64,000 nucleotides of DNA from NCBI RefSeq assembly GCF_900112845.1, contig NZ_FONG01000022.1, forward strand, positions 62,001 to 126,000, given 5' to 3'. Source of the DNA: Actinacidiphila alni. Its GTDB lineage: Bacteria; Actinomycetota; Actinomycetes; Streptomycetales; Streptomycetaceae. Positions 1 to 8,821 of this stretch are shown piece by piece. Each line of letters starts with the position of its first letter. Positions within the stretch are counted from its first letter, which is position 1. A program made the translations under genes and the position numbers. The notes under the pieces were generated by a model. It was not told where the DNA came from. It saw nothing but the letters and a program-made list of their open reading frames with translations, and searched no databases.

Positions 1-1
1 G

Positions 2-172
2 CACACCGCGACCGAGGCGTACCCCTCCCGTACCGACATCTCGCTGGCCCAGGAGCCGGGCGCGCACTACGTGCTGGTGTCGCTCGCGGAGGAGTTCCAG
101 TTCCGCTCGTTCCGCATCGTGGACGGCGTGGTGACCGAAGAACCCGTACAGGTGGTGGCCTCGTACGCCTGA
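2..172 (+). CDS. Mec-type JAMM metalloprotease, C-terminal fragment
   Basis: The frame open at the left edge gives the last 56 residues of a protein. It begins HTATEAYPSRTD, which fits the second half of the JAMM zinc motif HxHx7SxxD (second His, then Ser and Asp at the expected spacing). The first His and the catalytic Glu lie outside the window. JAMM enzymes of the Mec family hydrolyse the bond between the sulfur carrier CysO and newly made cysteine, or trim the carrier C terminus. The next two genes encode a CysO-like carrier and CysM, the usual actinobacterial set, so this assignment is secure as a family call. What Mec cleaves here is inferred. Confidence 0.85.
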   Translation, partial: HTATEAYPSRTDISLAQEPGAHYVLVSLAEEFQFRSFRIVDGVVTEEPVQVVASYA

Positions 173-335
173 CGTCCCGGATCGTGGGACGGCCGTCTCG
201 GTCCGCAAGGGGGAATCGATACGATGACCCCGTGGTTGTCTCCACGTGAGCGCCCGAGCACCGGCGCCCGCACCCGCAGCAGCACCGCAGCACCACCCCC
301 TGTCGTCGTACGCCCGCAATCACTGGAGCGCAGCC

Positions 336-614
336 ATGGCCATCGAGGTCCGCATCCCGACCATCCTCCGCACCTACACCGACGGCCAGAAGGCCGTCGA
401 GGGCGCGGGCGCCACCCTGGACGAGCTGTTCGCGGACCTGGACACCCGGCACGCGGGGCTGCGCGACCGCGTCGTGGACGGCGGCGAGCTGCGCCGCTTC
501 GTGAACGTGTACCTCAACGACGAGGACGTCCGCTTCCTGGACGGCATCGCCACCAAGGTCGCCGACGGCGACAGCGTCACGATCCTTCCCGCCGTGGCCG
601 GGGGCAGCCGCTGA
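336..614 (+). CDS. cysO: CysO-like sulfur carrier protein (MoaD/ThiS fold)
   Basis: A 92-residue ubiquitin-like sulfur carrier. The chosen ATG gives the family N terminus (MAIEVRIPTILR); a longer frame upstream adds only low-complexity sequence. The C terminus reads AVAGG followed by two extra residues, Ser-Arg. In this family the diglycine end is converted to a thiocarboxylate that delivers sulfide to CysM, so the extra SR must either be removed or be tolerated. Its stop codon overlaps the cysM start by one base (TGATG), implying coupled translation. The JAMM gene just upstream is the likely processing or releasing protease. Confidence 0.88.
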   Translation: MAIEVRIPTILRTYTDGQKAVEGAGATLDELFADLDTRHAGLRDRVVDGGELRRFVNVYLNDEDVRFLDGIATKVADGDSVTILPAVAGGSR

Positions 615-1564
615 TGCGGTACGACAGTCCGCTGGCGGCGGTCGGCAACACCCCGCTGGTCCGCCTGCCGCGCCTGTCGCCGTCCGACGAGGTGAGCGTC
701 TGGGCCAAGCTGGAGGACCGCAATCCGACCGGTTCGGTCAAGGACCGCCCGGCCCTGCACATGATCGAGCAGGCCGAGGCGGACGGCCGGCTCACCCCGG
801 GCTGCACCATCCTGGAGCCCACCTCGGGCAACACCGGCATCTCGCTGGCCATGGCCGCCCGGCTCAAGGGTTACCGGATCGTCTGCGTCATGCCGGAGAA
901 CACCTCCGCCGAGCGGCGCGAACTGCTCGCGATGTGGGGCGCGCAGATCATCTCATCGCCGGCCGCGGGCGGCTCCAACACCGCGGTGCGGGTCGCCAAG
1001 GAGCTGTCGGCCGAGCACCCGGACTGGGTGATGCTCTACCAGTACGGCAACACCGCCAACCCGGGCGCGCACTACGCCACCACGGGCCCCGAGATCCTCG
1101 CCGACCTGCCGACCATCACGCACTTCGTCGCGGGCCTTGGCACCACCGGCACCCTGATGGGCGTCGGCCGCTTCCTGCGCGAGAAGGTCCCGGGCGTGTC
1201 GATCGTGGCCGCCGAGCCGCGCTACGACGACGTCGTCTACGGGCTGCGCAATCTCGACGAGGGCTTCGTGCCCGAGCTGTACGACGAGACCGTGCTCACC
1301 ACCCGCTTCTCGGTCGGTTCCGAGGACGCGGTCCGCCGCACCCGTGAACTCCTCGCCGAGGAGGGCATCTTCGCCGGGGTCTCCACCGGCGCGGCGCTGC
1401 ACGCGGCGCTCGGCGTCGCCGCCAAGGCGCACCGGGCCGGGCAGCGCGCCGATGTGGTCTTCGTCGTCGCGGACGGCGGCTGGAAGTACCTGTCGACCGG
1501 CATCTACACCGCCGAGTCCACCGAGGCGGCCGTCGCCGCCCTGCACGGCCAGCTCTGGGCCTGA
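614..1564 (+). CDS. cysM: Cysteine synthase CysM (PLP-dependent, sulfur-carrier dependent)
   Basis: A 316-residue beta-family PLP enzyme. Lys43 in NPTGSVKDRPA is the Schiff-base lysine, SGNTG at 71-75 binds the substrate carboxylate, and GTTGTLMG forms the phosphate-binding loop. In actinobacteria CysM takes O-phosphoserine as acceptor and CysO-thiocarboxylate as sulfur donor, making CysO-bound cysteine that Mec then frees. The direct linkage to the carrier and JAMM genes supports this form over a sulfide-using CysK. Acceptor specificity is inferred from context, not read from the sequence. Confidence 0.92.
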   Translation: MRYDSPLAAVGNTPLVRLPRLSPSDEVSVWAKLEDRNPTGSVKDRPALHMIEQAEADGRLTPGCTILEPTSGNTGISLAMAARLKGYRIVCVMPENTSAERRELLAMWGAQIISSPAAGGSNTAVRVAKELSAEHPDWVMLYQYGNTANPGAHYATTGPEILADLPTITHFVAGLGTTGTLMGVGRFLREKVPGVSIVAAEPRYDDVVYGLRNLDEGFVPELYDETVLTTRFSVGSEDAVRRTRELLAEEGIFAGVSTGAALHAALGVAAKAHRAGQRADVVFVVADGGWKYLSTGIYTAESTEAAVAALHGQLWA

Positions 1565-1605
1565 CACCCGTTCGTCCGTACGCACCGGTGCCCCTGGACG
1601 TGACG

Positions 1606-1755
1606 TCAGGGGCGCTTTCCGCCGCGCGGTCCGCGGCGCCCCGTCGTCCGTGGCTTCCGTGCCTTCCGTCCGGACCGGGCGCGCCCGTCGATCAGCGCCG
1701 CGACCAGACCGAGCGCGGCCACGCCCAGCACCGCCAGCCACATCCCCGTACTCAC
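1606..1755 (-). CDS. Small single-pass membrane protein
   Basis: A 49-residue frame starting at GTG, with an AAGGAG Shine-Dalgarno sequence six bases upstream. This is better supported than the longer frame from an upstream ATG. Residues 5-22 form one hydrophobic helix (WLAVLGVAALGLVAALI), followed by a strongly basic tail rich in Arg, Lys and Gly, predicting an inside-facing C terminus. It lies convergent to cysM with a gap of about 40 bases. I do not recognise the family and assign no function. Confidence 0.6.
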   Translation of the reverse strand: MSTGMWLAVLGVAALGLVAALIDGRARSGRKARKPRTTGRRGPRGGKRP

Positions 1756-1981
1756 GGCCGCTCCTTTCGAATGCCCGGCCGATACCCGCGTCCCGTACGA
1801 CCCTACCGGGGCCCGGAACCCCGCCCGTACTGGTGATTCCGCCCACAACGGGGTGCGGGAGAGGCGCGTGAGGGACCCGTGCGCCTTACCCTCTCAAGAC
1901 ATGGCGGACCGCTCCCGCCAATCCCCCCAGTCCAGCCGGAATGGGGTGATCTGTGGCGCGCCCACGGAGGTGTTTCCCGGA

Positions 1982-2734
1982 ATGAAGCTCACCGTCGTCG
2001 GCTGCTCGGGGTCGTTCCCGTCCGCGGAATCGGCCTGCTCGAGCTACCTCGTCGAGGCCGACGGCTTCCGGCTGCTGATCGACATGGGCAACGGTGCCCT
2101 TGGCGAGCTGCAGCGTCACTGCGGCCTGTACGACCTGGACGCCGTACTGCTGAGCCATCTGCACGCCGACCACTGCATCGACATGTGCGGGTACTTCGTG
2201 GCCCGCTACTACCGGCACGACGGCGGCCCGGCCGCCGCGATCCCGGTCTACGGCCCCGAGGGCACCGAGCGGCGCCTGAGCATCGCCTACGGCGACGTGC
2301 CGGACGAGAAGTGCATGAGCGAGGTCTTCGACTTCCGCACCCTGGTGCCCGGCGGCTTCCGGCTCGGCCCGTTCGCGATCACCACCGATCTGGTCAGCCA
2401 CCCCGTCGAGGCGTACGGCTTCCGGGTCGAGTACGAGGGCAGCACCCTGGCGTACTCGGGCGACACCGGCCCCTGCGACGCGCTGGACACGCTCGCGGAC
2501 GGCGCGGACCTCTTCCTGTGCGAGGCGTCCTTCACCGACGGCAAGGAGGACATCCCGGAGCTGCACCTCAACGGCCGGGAGGCCGGCGAGGTCGCCGCCC
2601 GGGCCGGCGCGGGCCGCCTGGTGCTCACCCACATCCCGCCGTGGACCAACCCCTCGGTCAATCTGCGCGACGCGAGGACCGCCTACGACGGCCCCGTCGA
2701 ACTGGCCACCGCGGGCGCGGTCTACGAGCTGTAG
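1982..2734 (+). CDS. MBL-fold metallo-hydrolase
   Basis: A 250-residue metallo-beta-lactamase-fold protein. It has the HxHxDH metal motif (His59, His61, Asp63, His64), a downstream GDTGP segment supplying the bridging Asp, and a late LTHIPPW segment supplying the last His. Overall layout resembles the RNase Z/ElaC-like or phosphodiesterase branch, but the helical arm of tRNase Z is absent. The ATG chosen has GGAGG 11 bases upstream and gives the typical MKLTVVGCSGSFP start. Substrate unknown. A strong hairpin follows the gene. Confidence 0.85.
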   Translation: MKLTVVGCSGSFPSAESACSSYLVEADGFRLLIDMGNGALGELQRHCGLYDLDAVLLSHLHADHCIDMCGYFVARYYRHDGGPAAAIPVYGPEGTERRLSIAYGDVPDEKCMSEVFDFRTLVPGGFRLGPFAITTDLVSHPVEAYGFRVEYEGSTLAYSGDTGPCDALDTLADGADLFLCEASFTDGKEDIPELHLNGREAGEVAARAGAGRLVLTHIPPWTNPSVNLRDARTAYDGPVELATAGAVYEL

Positions 2735-2768
2735 CCGGTACGCGCACGGAGCTGTAGCGGTCACACGC

Positions 2769-2808
2769 ACGGCGGGCCCGGAACCGTGTACGGTTCCGGG
2801 CCCGCCGT
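2769..2808. terminator. Bidirectional hairpin terminator between MBL gene and PTS permease
   Basis: A perfect 18-bp stem closes on a TGTA loop (core arms GGCGGGCCCGGAACCG at 2771-2786 and its complement at 2791-2806). It sits between two converging genes. There is no T-tract, as usual for Streptomyces terminators. Confidence 0.85.
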
Positions 2809-2838
2809 CGTGCGCGGTGGAGTCTCAGCGCGAGGACG

Positions 2839-4098
2839 TCACTTGGTGATGTCCTCGACCTCTTCCTCGGGCTCGCGGCCCGGCGTCATGATGTTGAACT
2901 TCACGATCGCGAACCGGAAGACGACGTAGTAGACCGCTCCGAAGACCAGGCCGATCGGGATGATCAGATACGGCTTGGTGGCCAGGTTCCAGTTCAGCGC
3001 GTAGTCGATGAAGCCCGCGGAGAAGGTGAAGCCCGCGTGCACGCCCAGCGCCCAGGTGATGGCCATCGACGCGGCGGTCAGCACGGCGTGGATCGCGTAC
3101 AGCAGCGGCGCGATGAACATGAACGAGAACTCGATCGGCTCGGTGACACCGGTCACGAACGAGGTCAGGGCGAGCGAGAGCATCATGCCCATGACGGCCT
3201 TGCGGCGCTCGGGGCGGGCGGTGTGGGCCATGGCCAGCGCGGCGGCCGGCAGACCGAACATCATGATGGGGAAGAAGCCCGCCATGAACTGGCCCGCGGT
3301 CGGGTCGTGGGCGAAGAACCGGGTCAGGTCGCCGTGCACGATCGTGCCGGAGGCGTCCTTGTAGTCGCCGATCTGGAACCAGGCGACGGAGTTGACGAAC
3401 TGGTGCATGCCGACCGGGATCAGACCGCGGTTGATCAGACCGAACAGGCCCGCGCCGACCGCGCCGAGGCCGGTCATCCACTCGCCGAAGTTGCTGATGC
3501 CCTCGCCGATCGGCTTCCAGACCAGGCCGAAGAAGACACCCATGCCGGTGCCGACGAAGGCCATGATGATCGGCACCAGGCGGCGGCCGTTGAAGAAGCC
3601 GAGCCAGTCGACCAGCTTGGTGCGGTGGAACCTCTGCCACAGCACGGCGGCCAGCAGACCCATCAGGATGCCGCCGAGGACACCGGGGTTGTTGTACGTG
3701 GCCGCGACGTCCACGCCCTTGTTGGCGGTGGTGTTGACGACCGCGTCGGTGACCGGGAAGGCCTGCAGCACCCGGCTGTAGACCAGGAAGCCGACCAGCG
3801 CGGCGAGCGCGGTGGAGCCGTCGGACTTCTTGGCGAAGCCGATGGCCACGCCTATGCAGAACAGCAGCGGCAGATTGTCGAAGACCGCGCCGCCGGCCTC
3901 GGCGAAGACGGTCGCGACCTTGCCCCACTTGAGGCCGTCGGCGCCGAAGACGTCCGGCTGGCCGAGCCGGAGCAGGATGCCGGCGGCCGGCAGAACGGCG
4001 ATGGGCAGCTGAAGGCTGCGCCCGACCTTCTGCAGGCCCTGGAACAGGCCGGAGCCCCGCTTCTTCGCGGGAGCCGCCGTGGCGGTGGCCGTACTCAT
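2839..4098 (-). CDS. nagE2: PTS permease EIIC, N-acetylglucosamine type
   Basis: A 419-residue polytopic PTS EIIC of the glucose/GlcNAc family, starting with a short low-complexity leader and then GLQKVGRSLQLPIAVLPAAGILLRLGQPDVFG, a hallmark of NagE/PtsG permeases. The central TEPIEFSFMF segment carries the Glu of the sugar site. It takes up and phosphorylates the amino sugar together with an EIIB. Its own upstream region has two DasR-type operators. By position it corresponds to nagE2 of S. coelicolor, but telling nagE1 from nagE2 rests on gene order recalled from memory. Confidence 0.85.
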   Translation of the reverse strand: MSTATATAAPAKKRGSGLFQGLQKVGRSLQLPIAVLPAAGILLRLGQPDVFGADGLKWGKVATVFAEAGGAVFDNLPLLFCIGVAIGFAKKSDGSTALAALVGFLVYSRVLQAFPVTDAVVNTTANKGVDVAATYNNPGVLGGILMGLLAAVLWQRFHRTKLVDWLGFFNGRRLVPIIMAFVGTGMGVFFGLVWKPIGEGISNFGEWMTGLGAVGAGLFGLINRGLIPVGMHQFVNSVAWFQIGDYKDASGTIVHGDLTRFFAHDPTAGQFMAGFFPIMMFGLPAAALAMAHTARPERRKAVMGMMLSLALTSFVTGVTEPIEFSFMFIAPLLYAIHAVLTAASMAITWALGVHAGFTFSAGFIDYALNWNLATKPYLIIPIGLVFGAVYYVVFRFAIVKFNIMTPGREPEEEVEDITK

Positions 4099-4146
4099 CA
4101 GATTCCTCCTGGTGAGGCGGGCGCATGAAGGGGGACGGCCCGCCGC

Positions 4147-4179
4147 CGTGGTCTATACCACTCAGTGGTGTAGACCTGT
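4147..4179 (-). promoter_or_regulatory. Tandem dre operators (DasR sites) upstream of EIIC
   Basis: Two dre-like 16-mers lie side by side: CGTGGTCTATACCACT (4147-4162) and AGTGGTGTAGACCTGT (4164-4179). Each is close to the DasR consensus ACTGGTCTAGACCACT. They lie 50-80 bases upstream of the permease start, where a repressor would block transcription. GlcN-6-phosphate is the known inducer of DasR release in Streptomyces. Confidence 0.8.
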
Positions 4180-4239
4180 TGTAACACGTGAGGGACGCGT
4201 AAAGGAATCCGTGATTCCGTGTGCGCTGAGTCACACGAC

Positions 4240-4273
4240 AAAGGCCCCCAAGTCCGTGGACTTGGGGGCCTTT
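4240..4273. terminator. Terminator downstream of second EIIC gene
   Basis: A perfect 16-bp inverted repeat (AAAGGCCCCCAAGTCC at 4240-4255 and its complement at 4258-4273) with a 2-base centre, just past the stop codon of the minus-strand permease. It separates that gene's transcript from the dre-controlled promoter of the next permease. Confidence 0.88.
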
Positions 4274-4287
4274 ACGACGCCGAATCG

Positions 4288-5586
4288 TTACTTGACGTTA
4301 CCTTGCTCCAGCTCCTGCTCGATCTCCTCGGGCTCGCGGCCCGGGGTCGCGAGGTTGAACTTCACGATCACGAATCTGAAGAGCGCGTAGTAGACCACCG
4401 CGAAACAGGCGCCGACGATCAGGATCAGCCAGGGTTTGGTGGCCAGGTTCCAGTTCAGGCAGTAGTCGATCAGACCGGCCGAGAAGCTGAAGCCGTCCTT
4501 GGCGCCGAGCCCCCAGCACACCGCCATCGAGACACCCGTCAGCACCGCGTGGATCGCGTACAGCAGCGGCGCGATGAACAGGAAGGAGTACTCGATCGGC
4601 TCGGTGATGCCGGTGACGAAGGACGTCAGGCCGACCGAGAGCATCATGCCGCTGATCTCCTTGCGGCGGTGCGGCTTGGCGGTGTGCGCGATGGCCAGCG
4701 CCGCGGCCGGCAGCGCGAACATCATGATCGGGAAGAAACCGGTCTGGAACTGGCCCGCCGTCGGGTCGCCCGCCAGGAAGCGCGGGATGTCGCCGTGCAC
4801 CACCGTGCCGTCCGGCTTGGTGAAGTCGCCGAACTGGAACCAGACGAAGGTGTTCAGGAACTGGTGCAGGCCGATGGTGAGCAGCGCGCGGTTGGCGACA
4901 CCGAAGATGCCCGAGCCCGTCGAGCCGAGGTCCACCAGCTTCTTGGAGAAGCTGGTCAGGCCGTCGCCGATCGGCGGCCACGCCCAGGCGCACAGCACCG
5001 CGAAGACGATCGCGACACCGGACATCATGATCGGCACAAGACGGCGGCCGTTGAAGAAGCCCAGCCAGTCCACCAGCTTGGTGCGGTGGAAGCGCTGCCA
5101 GAAGTACGCGGTCAGCAGGCCGAGCACGATGCCGCCGAAGACCCCGGGATTCTGGTACGTGGCCGCCACCGCGGTGCCGTCCTTGGCGATGCAGGCGCCC
5201 GCCTGGAGCACGGTGTCGGGGCCGCAGTCCTTGGGGAACTGGTGCAGCACGCCGTTGTAGACCAGGAAGCCGGCCACCGCGGCCAGCGCCGTGGAGCCGT
5301 CGGACTTCTTGGCCATGCCGATCGCGACACCGACGCAGAACAGCAGCGGCAGACCGATCGAGCCGTCCAGCAGGGCGCCGCCCGCGCCGACGAAGACCTT
5401 GGCCACCCGGTCCCAGCCCAGACCGTCGGAGCCGAAGACGTCCGGCTGGCCGAGCCGGTTGAGGATGCCGGCCGCGGGCAGCACCGCGATCGGCAGCTGG
5501 AGGCTGCGGCCCATCTTCTGCAGCCCCTGGAACAGATTGCTCAGCCACGTTCTGCGGGGCGCCGCTGACGCGGTGTCCGAACTCAT
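4288..5586 (-). CDS. nagE1: PTS permease EIIC, N-acetylglucosamine type (paralogue)
   Basis: A 432-residue EIIC closely similar to the neighbouring permease across its length (shared LFQGLQK, GRSLQLPIAVLPAAGIL and TEPIEYSF segments). It has an extra insertion near residue 140 with two Cys (DCGPDTVLQAGACIAKDG). A single strong dre site lies upstream, in the interval shared with the divergent EIIB gene. The two copies probably arose by duplication and may differ in affinity or regulation. The nagE1 label follows the remembered order in S. coelicolor (nagF-nagE1-nagE2) and is tentative. Confidence 0.83.
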   Translation of the reverse strand: MSSDTASAAPRRTWLSNLFQGLQKMGRSLQLPIAVLPAAGILNRLGQPDVFGSDGLGWDRVAKVFVGAGGALLDGSIGLPLLFCVGVAIGMAKKSDGSTALAAVAGFLVYNGVLHQFPKDCGPDTVLQAGACIAKDGTAVAATYQNPGVFGGIVLGLLTAYFWQRFHRTKLVDWLGFFNGRRLVPIMMSGVAIVFAVLCAWAWPPIGDGLTSFSKKLVDLGSTGSGIFGVANRALLTIGLHQFLNTFVWFQFGDFTKPDGTVVHGDIPRFLAGDPTAGQFQTGFFPIMMFALPAAALAIAHTAKPHRRKEISGMMLSVGLTSFVTGITEPIEYSFLFIAPLLYAIHAVLTGVSMAVCWGLGAKDGFSFSAGLIDYCLNWNLATKPWLILIVGACFAVVYYALFRFVIVKFNLATPGREPEEIEQELEQGNVK

Positions 5587-5627
5587 CGGTGGTCCTCCCT
5601 GACGGCTGCCGGCGGGCGGTCGCGTAC

Positions 5628-5643
5628 AGTGGTTTAGACCACT
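5628..5643. promoter_or_regulatory. dre operator (DasR site) between EIIC and EIIB genes
   Basis: AGTGGTTTAGACCACT is a near-perfect palindrome, two changes from the DasR consensus. It lies 42 bases upstream of the permease start on the minus strand and 160 bases upstream of the EIIB start on the plus strand. Control of the permease is therefore likely and control of EIIB is possible. Confidence 0.82.
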
Positions 5644-5803
5644 TGCCGCGCCCGCGGCGCCCGGCCCGGGCCTCCCGGTCCGGTGGGGCGCTTCTGAGCG
5701 CCATGGTGGTGCACCCGGGGATCAACCGCCCGTGAAGTTGGGCCAACCGTGCGTTACCGTGACATATCGGACTCACGGTGGGTCAGGGAAACAGGAGACA
5801 GAG

Positions 5804-6037
5804 ATGGCCAGCAAGGCTGAGAAGATCGTCGCCGGTCTCGGCGGACTCGACAACATCGAAGAGGTCGAGGGCTGCATCACCCGGCTGCGTACCGAGGTCA
5901 AGAACCCCGCCCTCGTCGACGAGGCCGCCCTGAAGGCCGCGGGCGCGCACGGCGTCGTCAAGATGGGCACCGCGATCCAGGTCGTCATCGGCACCGACGC
6001 CGACCCGATCGCCGCCGACATCGAAGACATGATGTGA
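5804..6037 (+). CDS. nagF: PTS EIIB component
   Basis: A 77-residue free-standing EIIB domain. Cys24 in EVEGCITRLR is the phosphorylated cysteine that passes phosphate from EIIA to the incoming sugar. The ATG at 5804 has AGGAG eight bases upstream and is preferred to an earlier in-frame start at 5732. In GlcNAc systems of Streptomyces, EIIA (Crr) is encoded elsewhere, and none is seen here. It is divergent from the two EIIC genes, which it must serve. The nagF symbol is by analogy. Confidence 0.88.
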   Translation: MASKAEKIVAGLGGLDNIEEVEGCITRLRTEVKNPALVDEAALKAAGAHGVVKMGTAIQVVIGTDADPIAADIEDMM

Positions 6038-6065
6038 CAGCTCCTTCCCGCTGAGCGAGGCCGGA

Positions 6066-6101
6066 CGAGGGGGGCGACGGAACGATCCGCCGCCCCCCTC
6101 G
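6066..6101. terminator. Hairpin terminator after EIIB
   Basis: CGAGGGGGGCG (6066-6076) pairs with CGCCCCCCTCG (6091-6101), with four further pairs above one mismatch and an ACGA loop. It separates the PTS gene from the rph operon. Confidence 0.75.
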
Positions 6102-6151
6102 CCCCTGCCACCGGTCATCGGGCCCGGCCTCACCCGGATAGGCTCAACGCC

Positions 6152-6883
<732 letters not shown>

Positions 6884-6995
6884 CGGTCTGTCCCTGGGGC
6901 GCCGAACCCCGGAGCAACCCTCCCGGCGGCTGCCGCGTGTTCACAGATACGCGCGCCGCACCCGCCGGGAGGAGCGGCCAGGGGGAGGGGTCCGC

Positions 6996-7385
6996 ATGAA
7001 CCGTCGTCTCGCCACCGTCGGCACCGGCGCCTTACTGCTCACCGCGTCCGTCCTGGTCTCCTGCGACAACGTCGGCCGCGCCCTGGACTGCGCCAAGACC
7101 GCCGCCTCCATCGCCGGCGACGTCCAGGACCTGCAGAATTCCGCCACCAACATCGGCCAGGTCTCCGACGCCGACCGCCGCCACGACACCCGCGCCGCCC
7201 TCGACAAGGTCCAGCGCGACCTCAAGAACCTCAACACCGACAACGCCAAGGTGAGCAAGGCCGTCGACGACCTCGACACCGCCGTCCGCAACGCCCGCAC
7301 CGCCGCCGACGACGGCCGCACCCCCGACCTCACCCCCATCGGCACCGCCGCCTCCCACCTCACCGTCACCTGCGCCCACGGCTGA
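6996..7385 (+). CDS. Small lipoprotein of unknown function with a TTA codon
   Basis: 129 residues. Residues 1-22 form a signal peptide ending in LVSC, which fits a lipobox, so Cys23 should be lipidated. The rest is hydrophilic with heptad-like Leu/Val spacing (VQDLQNSATNI, LDKVQRDLKNL, SKAVDDLDTAVRNA), predicting a helical, coiled-coil-like domain. Codon 13 (7032-7034) is TTA, the leucine codon read only by the bldA tRNA in Streptomyces, so translation may be developmentally timed. It lies 112 bases after rph and 17 bases before rdgB. No enzyme motif is visible. Confidence 0.82.
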   Translation: MNRRLATVGTGALLLTASVLVSCDNVGRALDCAKTAASIAGDVQDLQNSATNIGQVSDADRRHDTRAALDKVQRDLKNLNTDNAKVSKAVDDLDTAVRNARTAADDGRTPDLTPIGTAASHLTVTCAHG

Positions 7386-7402
7386 CCGCGATAATCGGGT
7401 CC

Positions 7403-8008
7403 ATGACCAGCCGCCTCGTACTCGCCACCCGCAACGCCCACAAGGTCACCGAACTGCGCGCCATCCTCGCCGACAGCGGGCTCGACGTGGACCTCGTCGG
7501 CGCCGACGCCTACCCCGAGATCCCCGACGTCAAGGAGACCGGCGTCACCTTCGCCGAGAACGCGCTCCTCAAGGCACGGACACTGGCGACCGCCACCGGA
7601 CTGCCCGCCGTCGCCGACGACTCCGGGCTCTGCGTGGACGTCCTCGGCGGCGCCCCCGGCATCTTCTCCGCCCGCTGGGCCGGCAAGCACGGCGACGACA
7701 AGGCCAACCTCGACCTGCTCCTCGCCCAGCTCGGCGACATCGACCACCCGCACCGCGCCGCCCACTTCGCCTGCGCCGCCGCCCTCGCCCTCCCCGACGG
7801 CACCACCCGCGTCGTCGAGGGCCGGCTCCGCGGCACCCTGCGCCACACCCCCACCGGCACCAACGGCTTCGGCTACGACCCCATCCTCCAGCCCGACGGC
7901 CACACGGTCACCTGCGCCGAGCTGACCCCGTCGGAGAAGAACGCCATCAGCCACCGCGGCCAAGCCTTCCGCGCCCTGGCCCCCCAGGTGGCCGACCTCC
8001 TCGGCTGA
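7403..8008 (+). CDS. rdgB: Non-canonical purine NTP pyrophosphatase RdgB/HAM1
   Basis: 201 residues, full length. The N-terminal LATRNAHKVTEL motif, the ADDSGLCVDVLGGAPGIFSARWAG stretch and the FGYDPIL and SHRGQAFR segments are those of RdgB. It hydrolyses ITP, dITP and XTP to monophosphates and keeps damaged purines out of nucleic acids. It is the last gene of the rph-lipoprotein-rdgB run and is followed at once by a strong terminator. Confidence 0.95.
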   Translation: MTSRLVLATRNAHKVTELRAILADSGLDVDLVGADAYPEIPDVKETGVTFAENALLKARTLATATGLPAVADDSGLCVDVLGGAPGIFSARWAGKHGDDKANLDLLLAQLGDIDHPHRAAHFACAAALALPDGTTRVVEGRLRGTLRHTPTGTNGFGYDPILQPDGHTVTCAELTPSEKNAISHRGQAFRALAPQVADLLG

Positions 8009-8030
8009 GCGCCACGCCCCGGACACGCGG

Positions 8031-8061
8031 AAGGCCCGCCCCGGAACCCGGGGCGGGCCTT
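8031..8061. terminator. Terminator between rdgB and tRNA-Leu
   Basis: AAGGCCCGCCCCGG (8031-8044) and its exact complement (8048-8061) enclose a 3-base loop; the plus-strand copy ends CCTTTC. It sits between the converging rdgB and tRNA-Leu genes and probably works in both directions. Confidence 0.9.
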
Positions 8062-8069
8062 TCGCTGCG

Positions 8070-8153
8070 TGCGGCCGGTGGGACTCGAACCCACACGGGA
8101 TTTCTCCCACTGGGACCTAAACCCAGCTCGGCTGCCAGTTACGACACGGCCGC
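8070..8153 (-). tRNA. tRNA-Leu (anticodon UAG)
   Basis: An 84-base class II tRNA on the minus strand. The acceptor stem GCGGCCG pairs with CGGCCGC, followed by discriminator A. The anticodon loop TTTAGGT between CTGGG and CCCAG gives UAG. A long variable arm and a TTCGAGT T-loop are present. No CCA is encoded. Confidence 0.95.
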
Positions 8154-8224
8154 GTGCGACCCCGCCATCGTATCGACCCGCCGCCGCACGCGGTAAGCCG
8201 TTCGCAGCCCCGGATGTCCCGGAG

Positions 8225-8692
8225 TCAGATCGACAGGTCCTTCAGGAGTTTGGCGACGTGGCCGGTGGCCTTGACGTTGTAGAGGGCGTGGGCGACCTTG
8301 CCGGATTCGTCGACGATGATCGTGGAGCGGATGACGCCCGTGACGGTTTTGCCGTAGAGCTTCTTTTCGCCGAAGGCGCCGTAGGAGGTGAGGACGGCTT
8401 TGTCGGGGTCGGCCACCAGGGTGACCTTCAGGGATTCCTTGTCGCGGAATTTGGCGAGCTTTTCCGGCTTGTCGGGGGAGACGCCGATGACGTCGTAGCC
8501 GGCGGCGGCCAGGACGTCGAGATTGTCGGTGAAGTCGCAGGCCTGCTTGGTGCAGCCGGGGGTAAGAGCCGCGGGGTAGAAGTAGACGATGACCTTGCGG
8601 CCGCGGTGGTCGGCGAGGGAGACGGGATTTCCGTCGGCGTCCGGAAGAGTGAAGTCGGGGGCGGTGTCGCCCGGGGCCAGTCGCTCGGACAT
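8225..8692 (-). CDS. bcp: Thioredoxin-dependent thiol peroxidase (BCP/PrxQ type)
   Basis: 155 residues of the bacterioferritin comigratory protein peroxiredoxin family. Cys47 in LTPGCTKQACDF is the peroxidatic cysteine and Cys52, five residues on, the resolving cysteine of the atypical 2-Cys form. It reduces hydroperoxides using thioredoxin. Divergent from the DUF3618 gene with a gap of about 130 bases. Confidence 0.93.
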   Translation of the reverse strand: MSERLAPGDTAPDFTLPDADGNPVSLADHRGRKVIVYFYPAALTPGCTKQACDFTDNLDVLAAAGYDVIGVSPDKPEKLAKFRDKESLKVTLVADPDKAVLTSYGAFGEKKLYGKTVTGVIRSTIIVDESGKVAHALYNVKATGHVAKLLKDLSI

Positions 8693-8821
8693 GGGGGAAA
8701 CTCCTTGGTACGGGGAACGCGTACGGGGGTGCCGACGGGGCGCGGGCCGCGTCGTACTGACAGACTGTCCGAACGCTACCGAATCAGGCGCGCTACCGGA
8801 TCAGGCGATGGAGGAACCGCG

